From: ZAX-1 sp046533095
GTDB taxonomy: Bacteria > Bacillota > Clostridia > Lachnospirales > Lachnospiraceae
Length of the DNA: 64,000 bases
Direction of reading: 5' to 3'
NCBI GenBank assembly: GCA_046533095.1
Contig: JAJQRA010000034.1
Coordinates: 62,001 to 126,000, forward strand
Each line of letters opens with the position of its first letter. Position 1 is the first letter of the stretch. Both the position numbers and the translations under genes were made by a program. The notes below the pieces were generated by a model. The model ran no database searches and was not told the DNA's origin. It saw nothing but the letters and a program-made list of their open reading frames with translations. Positions 50,928-60,700 of the stretch are shown here, piece by piece.

Positions 50928-51653
50928 GTGGATAATGCAATCCTAATGAGTGCCGGGGCAGATGTTGATTTTATGGTACATGGACTTTTTTCTTATAGGC
51001 TGTTTGGAATTGGACCGGAAGTATGGATTACAACAACACATGTATGCGTATTGATTGTAATGCTGATCCTTATCGGTTTTTCTATTGTAGCCAATCGGAA
51101 AATAAAACAGGCAGACGAACAGCCCGGAGCTTTTCAAAATATTGTAGAGCTGATTGTAGAAATGCTTGATAATATGGTGCGTACGTCAATGGGCAAAAAC
51201 AGCAGTAAATTTGTCAACTATATTAGTACCATATTTATTTTCATTCTTGTATGCAATATTTCCGGCTTGTTTGGGCTAAGGCCACCAACGGCTGACTATG
51301 GCGTAACGCTACCGCTTGGTCTTATAACATTTAGCCTTATTCACTTTAATAAGTTCAAACACCAAAAGCCAATAGGTGTAATAAAAGGACTTATGGATCC
51401 ATGGCCAATCTGGATTCCGATTAATATCATCGGAGATCTGGCAGTGCCGATTTCGCTGTCGTTGCGTTTGTTCGCAAATATTTTATCCGGAACGGTAATG
51501 ATGGCATTAGTTTATGGGCTATTATCAAAAATTGCATATTTTTGGCCCGGCGTACTTCACATATACTTTGATTGCTTCTCGGGCGCAATTCAAACATATG
51601 TATTTTGTATGCTGACGATGACATTTGTAACGGATGCAATTGGTGAGAGCTAA
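50928..51653 (+). CDS. atpB: F-type ATP synthase subunit a
   Basis: About 241 residues from a GTG with AAGGAGG seven bases ahead. Five or six membrane helices. The essential stator arginine is Arg180 in LSLRLFANILSGT. The late segment YFDCFSGAIQTYVFCMLTM is typical. It forms the ion half-channels next to the c-ring. Confidence 0.95.
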   Translation: MDNAILMSAGADVDFMVHGLFSYRLFGIGPEVWITTTHVCVLIVMLILIGFSIVANRKIKQADEQPGAFQNIVELIVEMLDNMVRTSMGKNSSKFVNYISTIFIFILVCNISGLFGLRPPTADYGVTLPLGLITFSLIHFNKFKHQKPIGVIKGLMDPWPIWIPINIIGDLAVPISLSLRLFANILSGTVMMALVYGLLSKIAYFWPGVLHIYFDCFSGAIQTYVFCMLTMTFVTDAIGES

Positions 51654-51690
51654 CGAAAGGCAAATAAAACGCTACACGTTTCGGATGTAA

Positions 51691-51757
51691 ACCTACAATA
51701 GGCATAACCTACAATAAGCATAGCCTACAAGTATAGCCTACAATAAGTATAGCCTAT
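51691..51757. repeat. Short tandem repeats between atpB and atpE
   Basis: Four units of 13-16 bp built on CCTACAATAAGCATAG follow one another in the 177-base spacer of the atp operon. Confidence 0.85.
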
Positions 51758-51830
51758 TGCTATGTAATGTTATAAACTACTAAATTTATGTATAACAATG
51801 AAAAAGGCAAAATTTAAGGAGGAACACATT

Positions 51831-52094
51831 ATGACACAAGTAACAGGACAAGAATTCATTCTAGGATGCTCGGCAATTGGCGCAGGGTTAGCACTTATCG
51901 CAGGTATAGGACCTGGTATAGGACAGGGAATTGCAGCAGGACATGCAGCGTCGGCAGTTGGGAGAAACCCAGGTGCAAAATCAGATATCACATCAACGAT
52001 GCTTTTAGGACAGGCAGTAGCAGAAACAACAGGTCTTTATGGACTGCTTATTGGTATGATCCTACTGTTTGTTAAACCGTTGCTGAACTATTAA
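51831..52094 (+). CDS. atpE: F-type ATP synthase subunit c, sodium-type
   Basis: An 87-residue two-helix proteolipid. Glu65 is the ion carrier. The full sodium-binding set known from Ilyobacter tartaricus is present at the same numbers: Gln32 (GIGPGIGQG), Val63, Glu65, Thr66 (Ser there), Thr67 and Tyr70 (VAETTGLY). The enzyme is therefore predicted to translocate sodium ions. AAGGAGG lies eight bases before the ATG. Confidence 0.96.
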   Translation: MTQVTGQEFILGCSAIGAGLALIAGIGPGIGQGIAAGHAASAVGRNPGAKSDITSTMLLGQAVAETTGLYGLLIGMILLFVKPLLNY

Positions 52095-52130
52095 GATGCA
52101 CAAAGAGAACAACAGGAAGGAGGCTAAGCC

Positions 52131-52646
52131 TTGGAGAGATTATTTGATTTAGATGCCCAGCTTCTTCATGATACCATACTATCGGCACTTGCTATTCTCA
52201 CGCTATTTACGCTAATGTCCTATTTGCTGTTTAATCCGGCCCGTAAATTATTAAAAAACAGGCAGGATAGAATCGCAAATGACATTGCTGATGCACAAAA
52301 AGACAAGCAGGATGCAGCAGAAACGAAAGCCGAGTATCAAGAGAAGTTAAGGAATATTAATAAAGAGGCAGAACAAATCTTAAGCGCAGCCCGTCAAAAG
52401 GCAATCAAGAATGAAGCCCGGATTGTGGAAGAGGCTAGACAAGAGGCTGCCCATATCCTTGCGCGTGCCAACGAGGAAGCTCTGCTGGAGAAAAAACGTG
52501 TCGTGGATGAAGTGAAACAGGAAATGATAGTGATTGCTTCCCTGATGGCAGGCAAAGTAGTTGCGGCTTCTATCGACACGACGATTCAGGACGTATTGGT
52601 AGAACAGACAATAAAGGAAATAGGTGATAGTACATGGCTAAGCTAG
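52131..52646 (+). CDS. atpF: F-type ATP synthase subunit b
   Basis: A 171-residue peripheral-stalk protein from a TTG with GGAGG seven bases ahead. One N-terminal membrane helix (about 16-35, LSALAILTLFTLMSYLLF) is followed by a long charged helix (KNRQDRIANDIADAQKDK onwards). It overlaps atpH by 13 bases, so translation is probably coupled. Confidence 0.95.
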   Translation: MERLFDLDAQLLHDTILSALAILTLFTLMSYLLFNPARKLLKNRQDRIANDIADAQKDKQDAAETKAEYQEKLRNINKEAEQILSAARQKAIKNEARIVEEARQEAAHILARANEEALLEKKRVVDEVKQEMIVIASLMAGKVVAASIDTTIQDVLVEQTIKEIGDSTWLS

Positions 52647-53200
52647 TATCCAAAACATATGGGGATGCATTGTTTGAGCTTGCCGTGGAATCTGGTCAGA
52701 TAGAGGAGATGCTGTCAGAGGTAAAAAGAGTTGCTGCCATCTTGGCAGAAAACGGTGAGCTTTCAAAACTGATGAATCACCCAAAAATCGTAAAAGAAGA
52801 AAAAATACAGATTCTTGAAACCGTTTTTAAGGGGCGTATCAGCATGGAGCTGTTAGGCTTGATGCGTTTGATTGCATCGAAGAACCACTACCCGGATATG
52901 GAAGCGGTATTTTCACATTTTATTGCTAAAGTAAAAGAATATAAAAATATTGGAATTGCTTATGTAACAGCGGCACTTCCATTAAATGCCGTACAAGAAG
53001 AGCAGATAAAACGAAAACTGCTTGCAACGACCAAATACGTAGAGATTGAAATGAACTATACGGTAGATAAAAGGTTGATTGGCGGTATGATAATTCGCAT
53101 TGGCGATAGGGTTGTTGACAGCAGCGTTAAATCAAAACTGTATGATTTGACGCGTGAATTATCAAAAATACAATTGAAAGTAGGTGAATGCGCACCATGA
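52634..53200 (+). CDS. atpH: F-type ATP synthase subunit delta
   Basis: A 188-residue stalk subunit. The N-terminus (SKTYGDALFELAVESGQIEE) and the C-terminal signature DKRLIGGMIIRIGDRVVDSSVKSKL match the family. It joins subunit b to the top of F1. Its stop overlaps the atpA start (ATGA). Confidence 0.96.
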   Translation: MAKLVSKTYGDALFELAVESGQIEEMLSEVKRVAAILAENGELSKLMNHPKIVKEEKIQILETVFKGRISMELLGLMRLIASKNHYPDMEAVFSHFIAKVKEYKNIGIAYVTAALPLNAVQEEQIKRKLLATTKYVEIEMNYTVDKRLIGGMIIRIGDRVVDSSVKSKLYDLTRELSKIQLKVGECAP

Positions 53201-54732
53201 ATTTAAAACCTGAGGAAATAAGTTCAGTCATTAAAGAGCAGATAAAAAGATATGCAGCAGAGCTTGAAGTGTCTGATGTTGGAACGGTTATTCAAGTAGC
53301 CGATGGAATTGCGCGTATCCACGGTCTGGAAAATGCGATGCAAGGCGAATTATTGGAATTTCCCGGTGAAGTATATGGAATGGTGTTAAACCTTGAAGAA
53401 GATAATGTTGGATCTGTTTTACTGGGAGACAACAGGAATATCAACGAAGGGGACACCGTTAAGACAACGGGAAGAGTGGTAGAAGTTCCAGTTGGAGATG
53501 CCTTGACAGGTCGTGTAGTAAATGCGCTCGGGCAGCCTATTGATGGGAAAGGGCCAATTGAAACCAGCAAATTTCGGCAAATAGAAAGAGTGGCATCCGG
53601 TGTTATTGCACGTCAATCTGTAGATACACCATTGCAGACCGGTTTAAAAACCATTGACTCGATGGTTCCAATCGGAAGAGGCCAGCGTGAATTAATTATC
53701 GGAGATCGCCAGACAGGCAAGACTGCGATTGCAATTGATACGATTATCAACCAAAAAGGGCAAGGGGTAAAATGCATTTATGTCGCAATCGGGCAGAAAT
53801 CGTCTACCGTTGCTACCATTGTAAAAACATTAGAAGAATTTGGCGCAATGGCATATACGACGGTTGTAGCCTCAACAGCAAGCGAATTGGCTCCTTTACA
53901 GTATATTGCACCATATTCTGGCTGTACCATTGGGGAAGAATGGATGGAAAACGGAGAGGATGTCCTTGTTATCTATGATGATTTAAGTAAACATGCGGCG
54001 GCATACCGTACACTTTCCTTACTGCTAAGGCGTCCGCCGGGTCGTGAAGCCTATCCAGGCGATGTTTTCTACCTGCATTCTAGATTGTTGGAGCGTGCGG
54101 CAAGGCTTTCCGAGAAATTAGGCGGTGGATCTTTAACGGCACTTCCTATCATAGAAACGCAGGCAGGGGATATTTCAGCATATATACCTACGAATGTAAT
54201 TTCTATAACAGATGGTCAGATCTTTCTGGAGACAGAAATGTTTAATGCAGGCTTTCGGCCGGCTGTAAATCCGGGATTGTCAGTTTCCCGTGTTGGGGGT
54301 TCCGCACAGATTAAGGCGATGAAGAAAATTGCGGCACCGATTCGTGTTGAATTGGCACAATATCGTGAATTAGCGGCATTTGCCCAGTTTGGCTCTGAAC
54401 TTGATGCAGATACAACGGAAAAGCTTGCACAAGGGGAAAGAATCCGTGAAATTTTGAAACAGCCACAGTATCAGCCGATGCCGGTAGAATATCAGGTTTT
54501 GATTATTTATGCGGCAACCAATAAATATCTGATATCCATACAAGTCGATGCTATTTTACGATTTGAGGCTGCGTTATTTGAATTGATTGATACGAAATAT
54601 CCGGAAATTGTAGAGGCGATCCGTGCGGATAAAGAGATCAAACCGGAAACGGAAGAGAAGCTTATAAAAGCAATTGAGGAATGTAAAGAAACATTTGAAA
54701 GCAGAAAACAAGCAAGGCTAAGTAAGGGGTGA
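53197..54732 (+). CDS. atpA: F-type ATP synthase subunit alpha
   Basis: A 511-residue non-catalytic nucleotide-binding subunit. MNLKPEEISSVIKEQIKRY is the usual N-terminus; Walker A is GDRQTGKTAI with Lys175, and the arginine finger is in the stretch ending NPGLSVSRVGGSAQIKAMK. An ATG three codons upstream is also in frame, but the ATGA overlap with atpH and family N-termini favour 53197. Confidence 0.98.
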   Translation: MNLKPEEISSVIKEQIKRYAAELEVSDVGTVIQVADGIARIHGLENAMQGELLEFPGEVYGMVLNLEEDNVGSVLLGDNRNINEGDTVKTTGRVVEVPVGDALTGRVVNALGQPIDGKGPIETSKFRQIERVASGVIARQSVDTPLQTGLKTIDSMVPIGRGQRELIIGDRQTGKTAIAIDTIINQKGQGVKCIYVAIGQKSSTVATIVKTLEEFGAMAYTTVVASTASELAPLQYIAPYSGCTIGEEWMENGEDVLVIYDDLSKHAAAYRTLSLLLRRPPGREAYPGDVFYLHSRLLERAARLSEKLGGGSLTALPIIETQAGDISAYIPTNVISITDGQIFLETEMFNAGFRPAVNPGLSVSRVGGSAQIKAMKKIAAPIRVELAQYRELAAFAQFGSELDADTTEKLAQGERIREILKQPQYQPMPVEYQVLIIYAATNKYLISIQVDAILRFEAALFELIDTKYPEIVEAIRADKEIKPETEEKLIKAIEECKETFESRKQARLSKG

Positions 54733-54737
54733 TTTGA

Positions 54738-55598
54738 ATGGCCTCGATGAGGGACATAAAGCGAAGGAAAGTAAGTATACAAAGTACGCAGCAAATCACG
54801 AACGCCATGAAACTGGTAGCTACGGTAAAACTGCAAAAAGCAAGGATTCATGCAGAAGAAGCAGGCCCTTATTTTAGTTATATGTATCGGACTGTAACCT
54901 CGCTTTTAGCAAGGTCCGGCTCTATCGACCACCCATACTTACAGCCGGGGACTTCCAACAAAAAGGCAGTCATTGTCATTACCTCTAACAAAGGTTTGGC
55001 TGGCGGATATAACTCCAATATAACGAAACTGCTGACAAATGGGGATATACCAATCGAGGATGTCGAGGTCTATGCAATTGGCCGAAAAGGGAAAGAAAGC
55101 CTTGCACGAAAAGGATACCACATACAGGCAGATTATTCAGATGTAATAGACAATCCTACTTATGCAAATGCACAATCAATTTGTGCAGAAGTGCTTGAAA
55201 AATTTACGGATGGGGAAATCGGAGAAATTTATCTTGCATATACTCATTTTAAGAATACGGTGAGCCATGTGCCGACTTTAATGAAATTGTTGCCTGTCGA
55301 ATTTGGAGAGGAAGAAGAAACCGAAAGCACCAAAAGTGATGCGCTTATGAATTATGAGCCAAGCGAAGAAGAGGCATTGGCACTGATTATACCAAAATAC
55401 GTAGCAAGCCTTTTTTATGGAGCATTTGTAGAAGCAGTTGCCAGTGAAAATGCTGCAAGAATGCAGGCAATGGATTCGGCAACAAGCAATGCAGAAGATA
55501 TGATAAGTGATTTGACGTTAAAATATAATAGGGCACGGCAGAGCAGCATTACACAGGAACTGACAGAAATTATTGCCGGAGCAGAAGCAATATCATAG
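54738..55598 (+). CDS. atpG: F-type ATP synthase subunit gamma
   Basis: A 286-residue rotor shaft. MASMRDIKRRKVSIQSTQQI and the C-terminal coiled coil (ENAARMQAMDSATSNAEDMI, then YNRARQSSITQELTEIIAGA) are standard. The ribosome site is GGGG. Confidence 0.98.
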   Translation: MASMRDIKRRKVSIQSTQQITNAMKLVATVKLQKARIHAEEAGPYFSYMYRTVTSLLARSGSIDHPYLQPGTSNKKAVIVITSNKGLAGGYNSNITKLLTNGDIPIEDVEVYAIGRKGKESLARKGYHIQADYSDVIDNPTYANAQSICAEVLEKFTDGEIGEIYLAYTHFKNTVSHVPTLMKLLPVEFGEEEETESTKSDALMNYEPSEEEALALIIPKYVASLFYGAFVEAVASENAARMQAMDSATSNAEDMISDLTLKYNRARQSSITQELTEIIAGAEAIS

Positions 55599-55636
55599 AA
55601 AAAATGAGGCATCACAGTCAAAGGAAACACCATAGT

Positions 55637-55730
55637 CACTAGGCGAAACAAGATCTTGCCAAGTGTTTAATGCGAATTGTCTGGATGTACTTTCACACTA
55701 GGCTCGGAAAAGACCTCGCCAAGTGTTCAA
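55637..55730 (+). repeat. Two hairpin boxes directly before atpD
   Basis: CACTAGGC (55637-55644) faces GCCAAGTG (55658-55665), and ACACTAGGC (55695-55703) faces GCCAAGTGT (55718-55726), each able to form a hairpin with one A-A mismatch. The two boxes are about 60 bp apart. The same box precedes dnaB. Confidence 0.75.
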
Positions 55731-55749
55731 TGCAAAAAGGAGTGAGATG

Positions 55750-57141
55750 ATGGCAGATAATAATATAGGTAAAATCACTCAGATTATTGGAGCTGTTTTG
55801 GATATTAAATATTCCGAAGGCATGCTGCCGGAAATCAATGAAGCTATTAGGATTGACCTTTCAGAGGGGAAAAAACTAGTGGTTGAGGTTTCACAACATC
55901 TGGGTGATGATACGGTAAGATGTATTGCCATGGGTCCTACGGACGGATTGGTGCGCGGTATGAAAGCAATCGCGACCGGTGCACCAATCATGGTTCCAGT
56001 GGGTGAAAAGACACTGGGACGTATGTTCAACGTTTTAGGGGAACCCATTGATGAAATAGATGCGCCAACAGAAATTTCATATATGCCGATACACAGAAAG
56101 GCACCAACGTTTGAAGAGCAGGCAACTTCTACTGAAATGTTGGAAACAGGGATCAAGGTAGTTGACTTGCTTTGTCCCTATCAAAGAGGTGGTAAGATTG
56201 GACTGTTTGGTGGTGCAGGTGTAGGTAAGACCGTACTGATTCAAGAATTAATCCACAACATCGCAACGGAACATGGTGGATACTCTGTATTTACCGGTGT
56301 TGGGGAACGTACGCGTGAAGGGAATGACCTTTACTATGAAATGAAAGAATCCGGCGTTATTGATAAAACGTGTATGGTGTTTGGGCAGATGAACGAACCA
56401 CCTGGTGCTCGTATGCGTGTTGGATTGACGGGCCTTACCATGGCAGAATATTTCCGTGATAAAGGAGGCAAGGATGTATTATTATTTATTGATAATATTT
56501 TCCGTTTCACACAGGCAGGTTCTGAAGTATCTGCTTTGTTAGGACGTATGCCCTCCGCCGTTGGCTATCAGCCGACCTTACAGACAGAAATGGGTGCTTT
56601 ACAGGAACGTATTACATCGACAAAAAATGGTTCTATCACATCGGTTCAGGCTATTTATGTACCTGCCGATGATTTAACTGACCCGGCGCCGGCTACAACG
56701 TTTGCCCATTTAGATGCAACAACCGTATTATCCCGTGCGATTTCCGAACTTGGAATTTATCCGGCAGTAGACCCACTAGAATCATCTTCACGTATCCTAG
56801 ATCCTCGTATTGTAGGGCAGGAACATTTTGAAGTGGCCAGAGGGGTACAGGAAATTTTACAGTCTTATAAGGAATTGCAGGATATTATTGCAATCCTTGG
56901 CATGGACGAGCTTTCCGAAGACGATAAACTGGTTGTAAACCGTGCAAGAAAGATTCAAAGATACTTGTCCCAGCCGTTTTTCGTTGCTACACAGTTTACG
57001 GGCTTGGATGGAAAATATGTACCAATTGCAGAGACCCTTCGTGGCTTTAAAGAGATTCTGGAAGGAAAACATGATGATGTACCGGAAAGCTATTTCTTGA
57101 ATGCTGGAAGCATTGATGAAGTACGTGCCCGTCTTAAGTAA
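55750..57141 (+). CDS. atpD: F-type ATP synthase subunit beta
   Basis: A 463-residue catalytic subunit. Walker A is GGAGVGKTVLIQELI with Lys160, followed by GERTREGNDLYYEM and the strongly conserved LLFIDNIFRFTQAGSEVSALLGRMPSAVGYQ region. Two adjacent ATGs (55747, 55750) follow AAGGAG; the second has the better spacing. The 150-base spacer before it is unusually long for an atp operon and holds two hairpin boxes. Confidence 0.98.
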   Translation: MADNNIGKITQIIGAVLDIKYSEGMLPEINEAIRIDLSEGKKLVVEVSQHLGDDTVRCIAMGPTDGLVRGMKAIATGAPIMVPVGEKTLGRMFNVLGEPIDEIDAPTEISYMPIHRKAPTFEEQATSTEMLETGIKVVDLLCPYQRGGKIGLFGGAGVGKTVLIQELIHNIATEHGGYSVFTGVGERTREGNDLYYEMKESGVIDKTCMVFGQMNEPPGARMRVGLTGLTMAEYFRDKGGKDVLLFIDNIFRFTQAGSEVSALLGRMPSAVGYQPTLQTEMGALQERITSTKNGSITSVQAIYVPADDLTDPAPATTFAHLDATTVLSRAISELGIYPAVDPLESSSRILDPRIVGQEHFEVARGVQEILQSYKELQDIIAILGMDELSEDDKLVVNRARKIQRYLSQPFFVATQFTGLDGKYVPIAETLRGFKEILEGKHDDVPESYFLNAGSIDEVRARLK

Positions 57142-57152
57142 GGGGTGATGTG

Positions 57153-57563
57153 ATGGCAGATGAAAATAAAATTTTTCAAGTAGAAATTATAACCCCTGAC
57201 CGAGTATTTTATGAGGGTAATGCAGAAATGATTGAATTTACAGCCGTAGATGGAGAAATTGGTGTCTATAAAAATCATATTCCCCTTACAACTGTAATAG
57301 CACCGGGAATTCTTACGATAACAGAACCAGAAGGCAAGAAAAAGGCCGCACTCCATGCCGGATTTGTTGAAATCTTACCAGATAAAGCTACGATTCTTGC
57401 CGAAGTTGCAGAGTGGCCGGATGAGATCGATGTAAAAAGGGCACAAGAGGCAAAAGAACGTGCAGAAAAAAACTTAGCCGGAAACCATCCATCGGAAATA
57501 GATATGGAGAGAGCAGATATTGCACTAAAAAAAGCAATCGTTCGCATTAATGCAGTGAAATAG
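57153..57563 (+). CDS. atpC: F-type ATP synthase subunit epsilon
   Basis: A 136-residue protein with the N-terminal beta-sandwich (IFQVEIITPDRVFYEG, MIEFTAVDGEIGVYKNHIPL) and a C-terminal helical hairpin that can inhibit ATP hydrolysis. It ends the operon. Confidence 0.96.
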   Translation: MADENKIFQVEIITPDRVFYEGNAEMIEFTAVDGEIGVYKNHIPLTTVIAPGILTITEPEGKKKAALHAGFVEILPDKATILAEVAEWPDEIDVKRAQEAKERAEKNLAGNHPSEIDMERADIALKKAIVRINAVK

Positions 57564-57616
57564 CTGTATAAAAAAGTAGCGAACGAAAGGAAATTGAATA
57601 CGGCTACGGATTAGGA

Positions 57617-57660
57617 AAAGAAACAGTACACATAGCAGAAAAAAGTGTACTGTTTCTTTT
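57617..57660. terminator. Terminator of the atp operon
   Basis: AAAAGAAACAGTACAC (57617-57632) pairs perfectly with GTGTACTGTTTCTTTT (57645-57660), followed by TTTTG. It also faces the convergent kinase gene and has an A/T arm on both sides. Confidence 0.93.
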
Positions 57661-57718
57661 TTGATTTTAAAATAAAGAGTTGCTCCATGCAAAATCAGGG
57701 AATTTCTTTGACGTAAAA

Positions 57719-60700
57719 TCAAGGCTTTATTAATTGGTCTATGACTTTTATTGCGTTTTCTATATCAAAAGTCAAAATATCCCCTTCGATTTCTTCTAGT
57801 GCATCTTTATCATCGGGCGCAAGGTTTAGTTGCCCTATTTTTGCGACTAGTTCATCTGCATGGGCAATGTCGTCTGTTACCAGCGCATCTTTTAATGCAA
57901 GTAAATCTTCTTCGTGGAGTGGCTCAAAGTCGGAATCCAAATCAGATTTAGAATCAGATTCTAAACCAGGATCCGGTAAAAGTGAACCGTTTATGCTATC
58001 GGATAGTTTTTTAAGCTCTTCTAAAAATACGCCAAGCTTTTCACTTATCGTTCTCCTGTCACCGCCCTTGCCGGCAAACTCAAGTTCTTTTGCTAGTTCT
58101 GACACAAAATTGGATCCAATGCTTGCCGCTGCACTTTTTAGTGCATGGGCATGTGTCGCAAATAATAGCAAATCGGTATCTTCGTCAAGTACGATACTAT
58201 GCATAAACTCCATGCGCTTTTGTGCATCTTGTGAAAACAGTTTCAATATATCAATATAGTTTGCTTCTTTGCCTCCGGTCATCATAATCCCACGGTCAAC
58301 ATCTGTTTTATAGATGTCTGGAAGTGTACGATTTGCATCAGCCGCATCTTGCAATGCGGTGCTTGATTTTAGTCGCTGTTCTTTTGGAATCCACCGCTCT
58401 AGGATTTCATTTAGCTTATGTAGTTCAATGGGTTTGGCAAGATAATCGCTAAACCCGTTAGCGAGAAACATCTCACGCATCCCTGTAACGGCGTTCGCTG
58501 TCAAGGCAATAATCGGAAGGCTTTTAAAATAGTCGCCGTCCATGGAACGGATTAGCACTGTGGCCTCAATTCCATCCATGTCAGGCATCATATGATCCAT
58601 AAATATGATATCAAAGTGGTTCTTTTCCAGTAGTTTGAGTGCTTCCGCACCACTTAGGCAAACGCTGACTTTAAGTTGGTAGGGTGCAAAAAGTCCTTTT
58701 GCCACCTTTAGGTTCGTTGTCATATCATCCACGACAAGTACACTGATTGATGGGGCGATAAAGTGGATTTGATAGGTATCATGAAACTTTCCGGTAACGA
58801 CACCGTTTAATACATTGGCTACCGGTATGGCAAATGCAGGACATACGATACGGCTGACATCAAGCCCAAAAGATTCCCCTACCTCAAGCAGTACGACGAG
58901 TGTCGTTTTAAGCTTGTTTGATTCTACTAATTTAAGCGCCTGAATCGTTACATCAGCGGATGAAAAGGCAAAGTCATAGTCGCCACTTAGGAGCTGTTGC
59001 AAAAACGCATCCGCTGTGTGCGACTGCGTGGTCTTAACACCAAGGCGGTTTAATGTATATGCAAGGGAATCAGCATACAAAACCCTCTTTTCGTGGAATA
59101 GAACCTGCTTATCCGCTGCGTTTAAAACGGAAGCTAATTTTTCTTCAGCTGGAGAATATTCTTGCTTGAGGGTGGCAGTGAAAATAGAACCTGAGCCATA
59201 TTCGCTTGATACTGTAATTTCCCCACCCATAGCCTGGCAGAGACTTTGTGTAATGGAGAGGCCTAGCCCCGTACCCACAACCGCTTTATTGCTATTCGCA
59301 TCTACGCGGACAAATTCTTCAAAGAGGAGTTTTATATCTTCTTCTTTAATGCCCAACCCACTGTCTTCGACTATAAATTTAAAAATTGCGCTATTGTTGT
59401 CTATAAAATCCGCTGTAATTGTCATCTTAATGAAACCTTCGCGCGTGTATTTTACGGCGTTGCTAAGGATATTGGTAAGAACCTGCCTCATTCGGACTTC
59501 ATCGCCGATCACGTGGTTTGGTATATTCGGGTCAACATTTACGATGAAAAGGATTGGTTTTTCCTCTAAGCGTACTTTTATAAGGTTTACCACGTCATTA
59601 AGCAAAGAGGCGAACAGGTAGGGTACACTGGCTATTTGAAGATTGCCTGACTCAATTTTTGAAAAATCAAGAATGTCATTTATAATAGAGAGGAGGTTTG
59701 CGCTGGCAGTCCTTATATCTAGTATGTAATCTTCAACGAGAGGGGAGGAATTCTCCCTTAGTGCAAGCTCGCTCATTCCTACGATGGCATTCATGGGCGT
59801 GCGTATTTCATGGCTCATGTTCGACAAAAAACTGCTCTTAGCAGAGACGGCCGCAAGGGCCTCTTCCTTGGCAATGACTAAAGAATCTGTCAATTGATGT
59901 TGCAAAATAGCGGAAATGATCAAAACACCACAAGTACTTAGAAGGGCGAGTTCTTCGTCTGTACAGATGATCTGCATGGGACTGGTAAAAGTTAAAAATC
60001 CCCAGAAATTTCCCCGGAGGATTAAGGGGATGGCAAGGAACGCTTCCACATCCCTATGGAATACGTCCGGAAAAAATTCTGCCTTAGATAGGTGGAGGAT
60101 TTGTCCCTTTGATAATAGTTGTAGCCATTCATTTGGCCAGTTGCCACGTGTTAGATAAGCGGAAATATCCTGTTCCTGTATGGGAGACCAGAATGCTACG
60201 CATATGGTCTTTTCCAGTTCTATTTTCCACAAAGCACAGATACCACTTTGAAAAGCATTTGCTAAAGTTTCCAAGGAATTCACAATTATTTGGGAAAAAT
60301 CCGTGATGTTGGTGGCTAGCAAATTTTCCCCAAGTGTATGTATGATGGATAAATACGACACTACCCGATCATGCTCTTTCAGGAGATCATCGCGTGATTT
60401 AAAGACGCAGTTGTTTGGGATGTTGGTATGGTTGGCAATTTTGATGGCCATGTCCCGGCAGGTATCAGACCCACATGCGGCACAGTTGATGTTTTGTTTT
60501 TCGTAGGAGTCTTTGCCTAAAAGCCGAAATGCATATGTAATCTCTGCCTCTGTCGGTTGTGTAGAATTTGATGAAATAGGTACATACTTGCAGAAGAAGT
60601 CTGCTAAATCAAGGGTTTTGTCAAATTCTTCATACAAGGCCTGGTGACGAGAGAAATCAAACCCTTTGCTCGACTCTCGGATCACATTCGTGGTGGCTTG

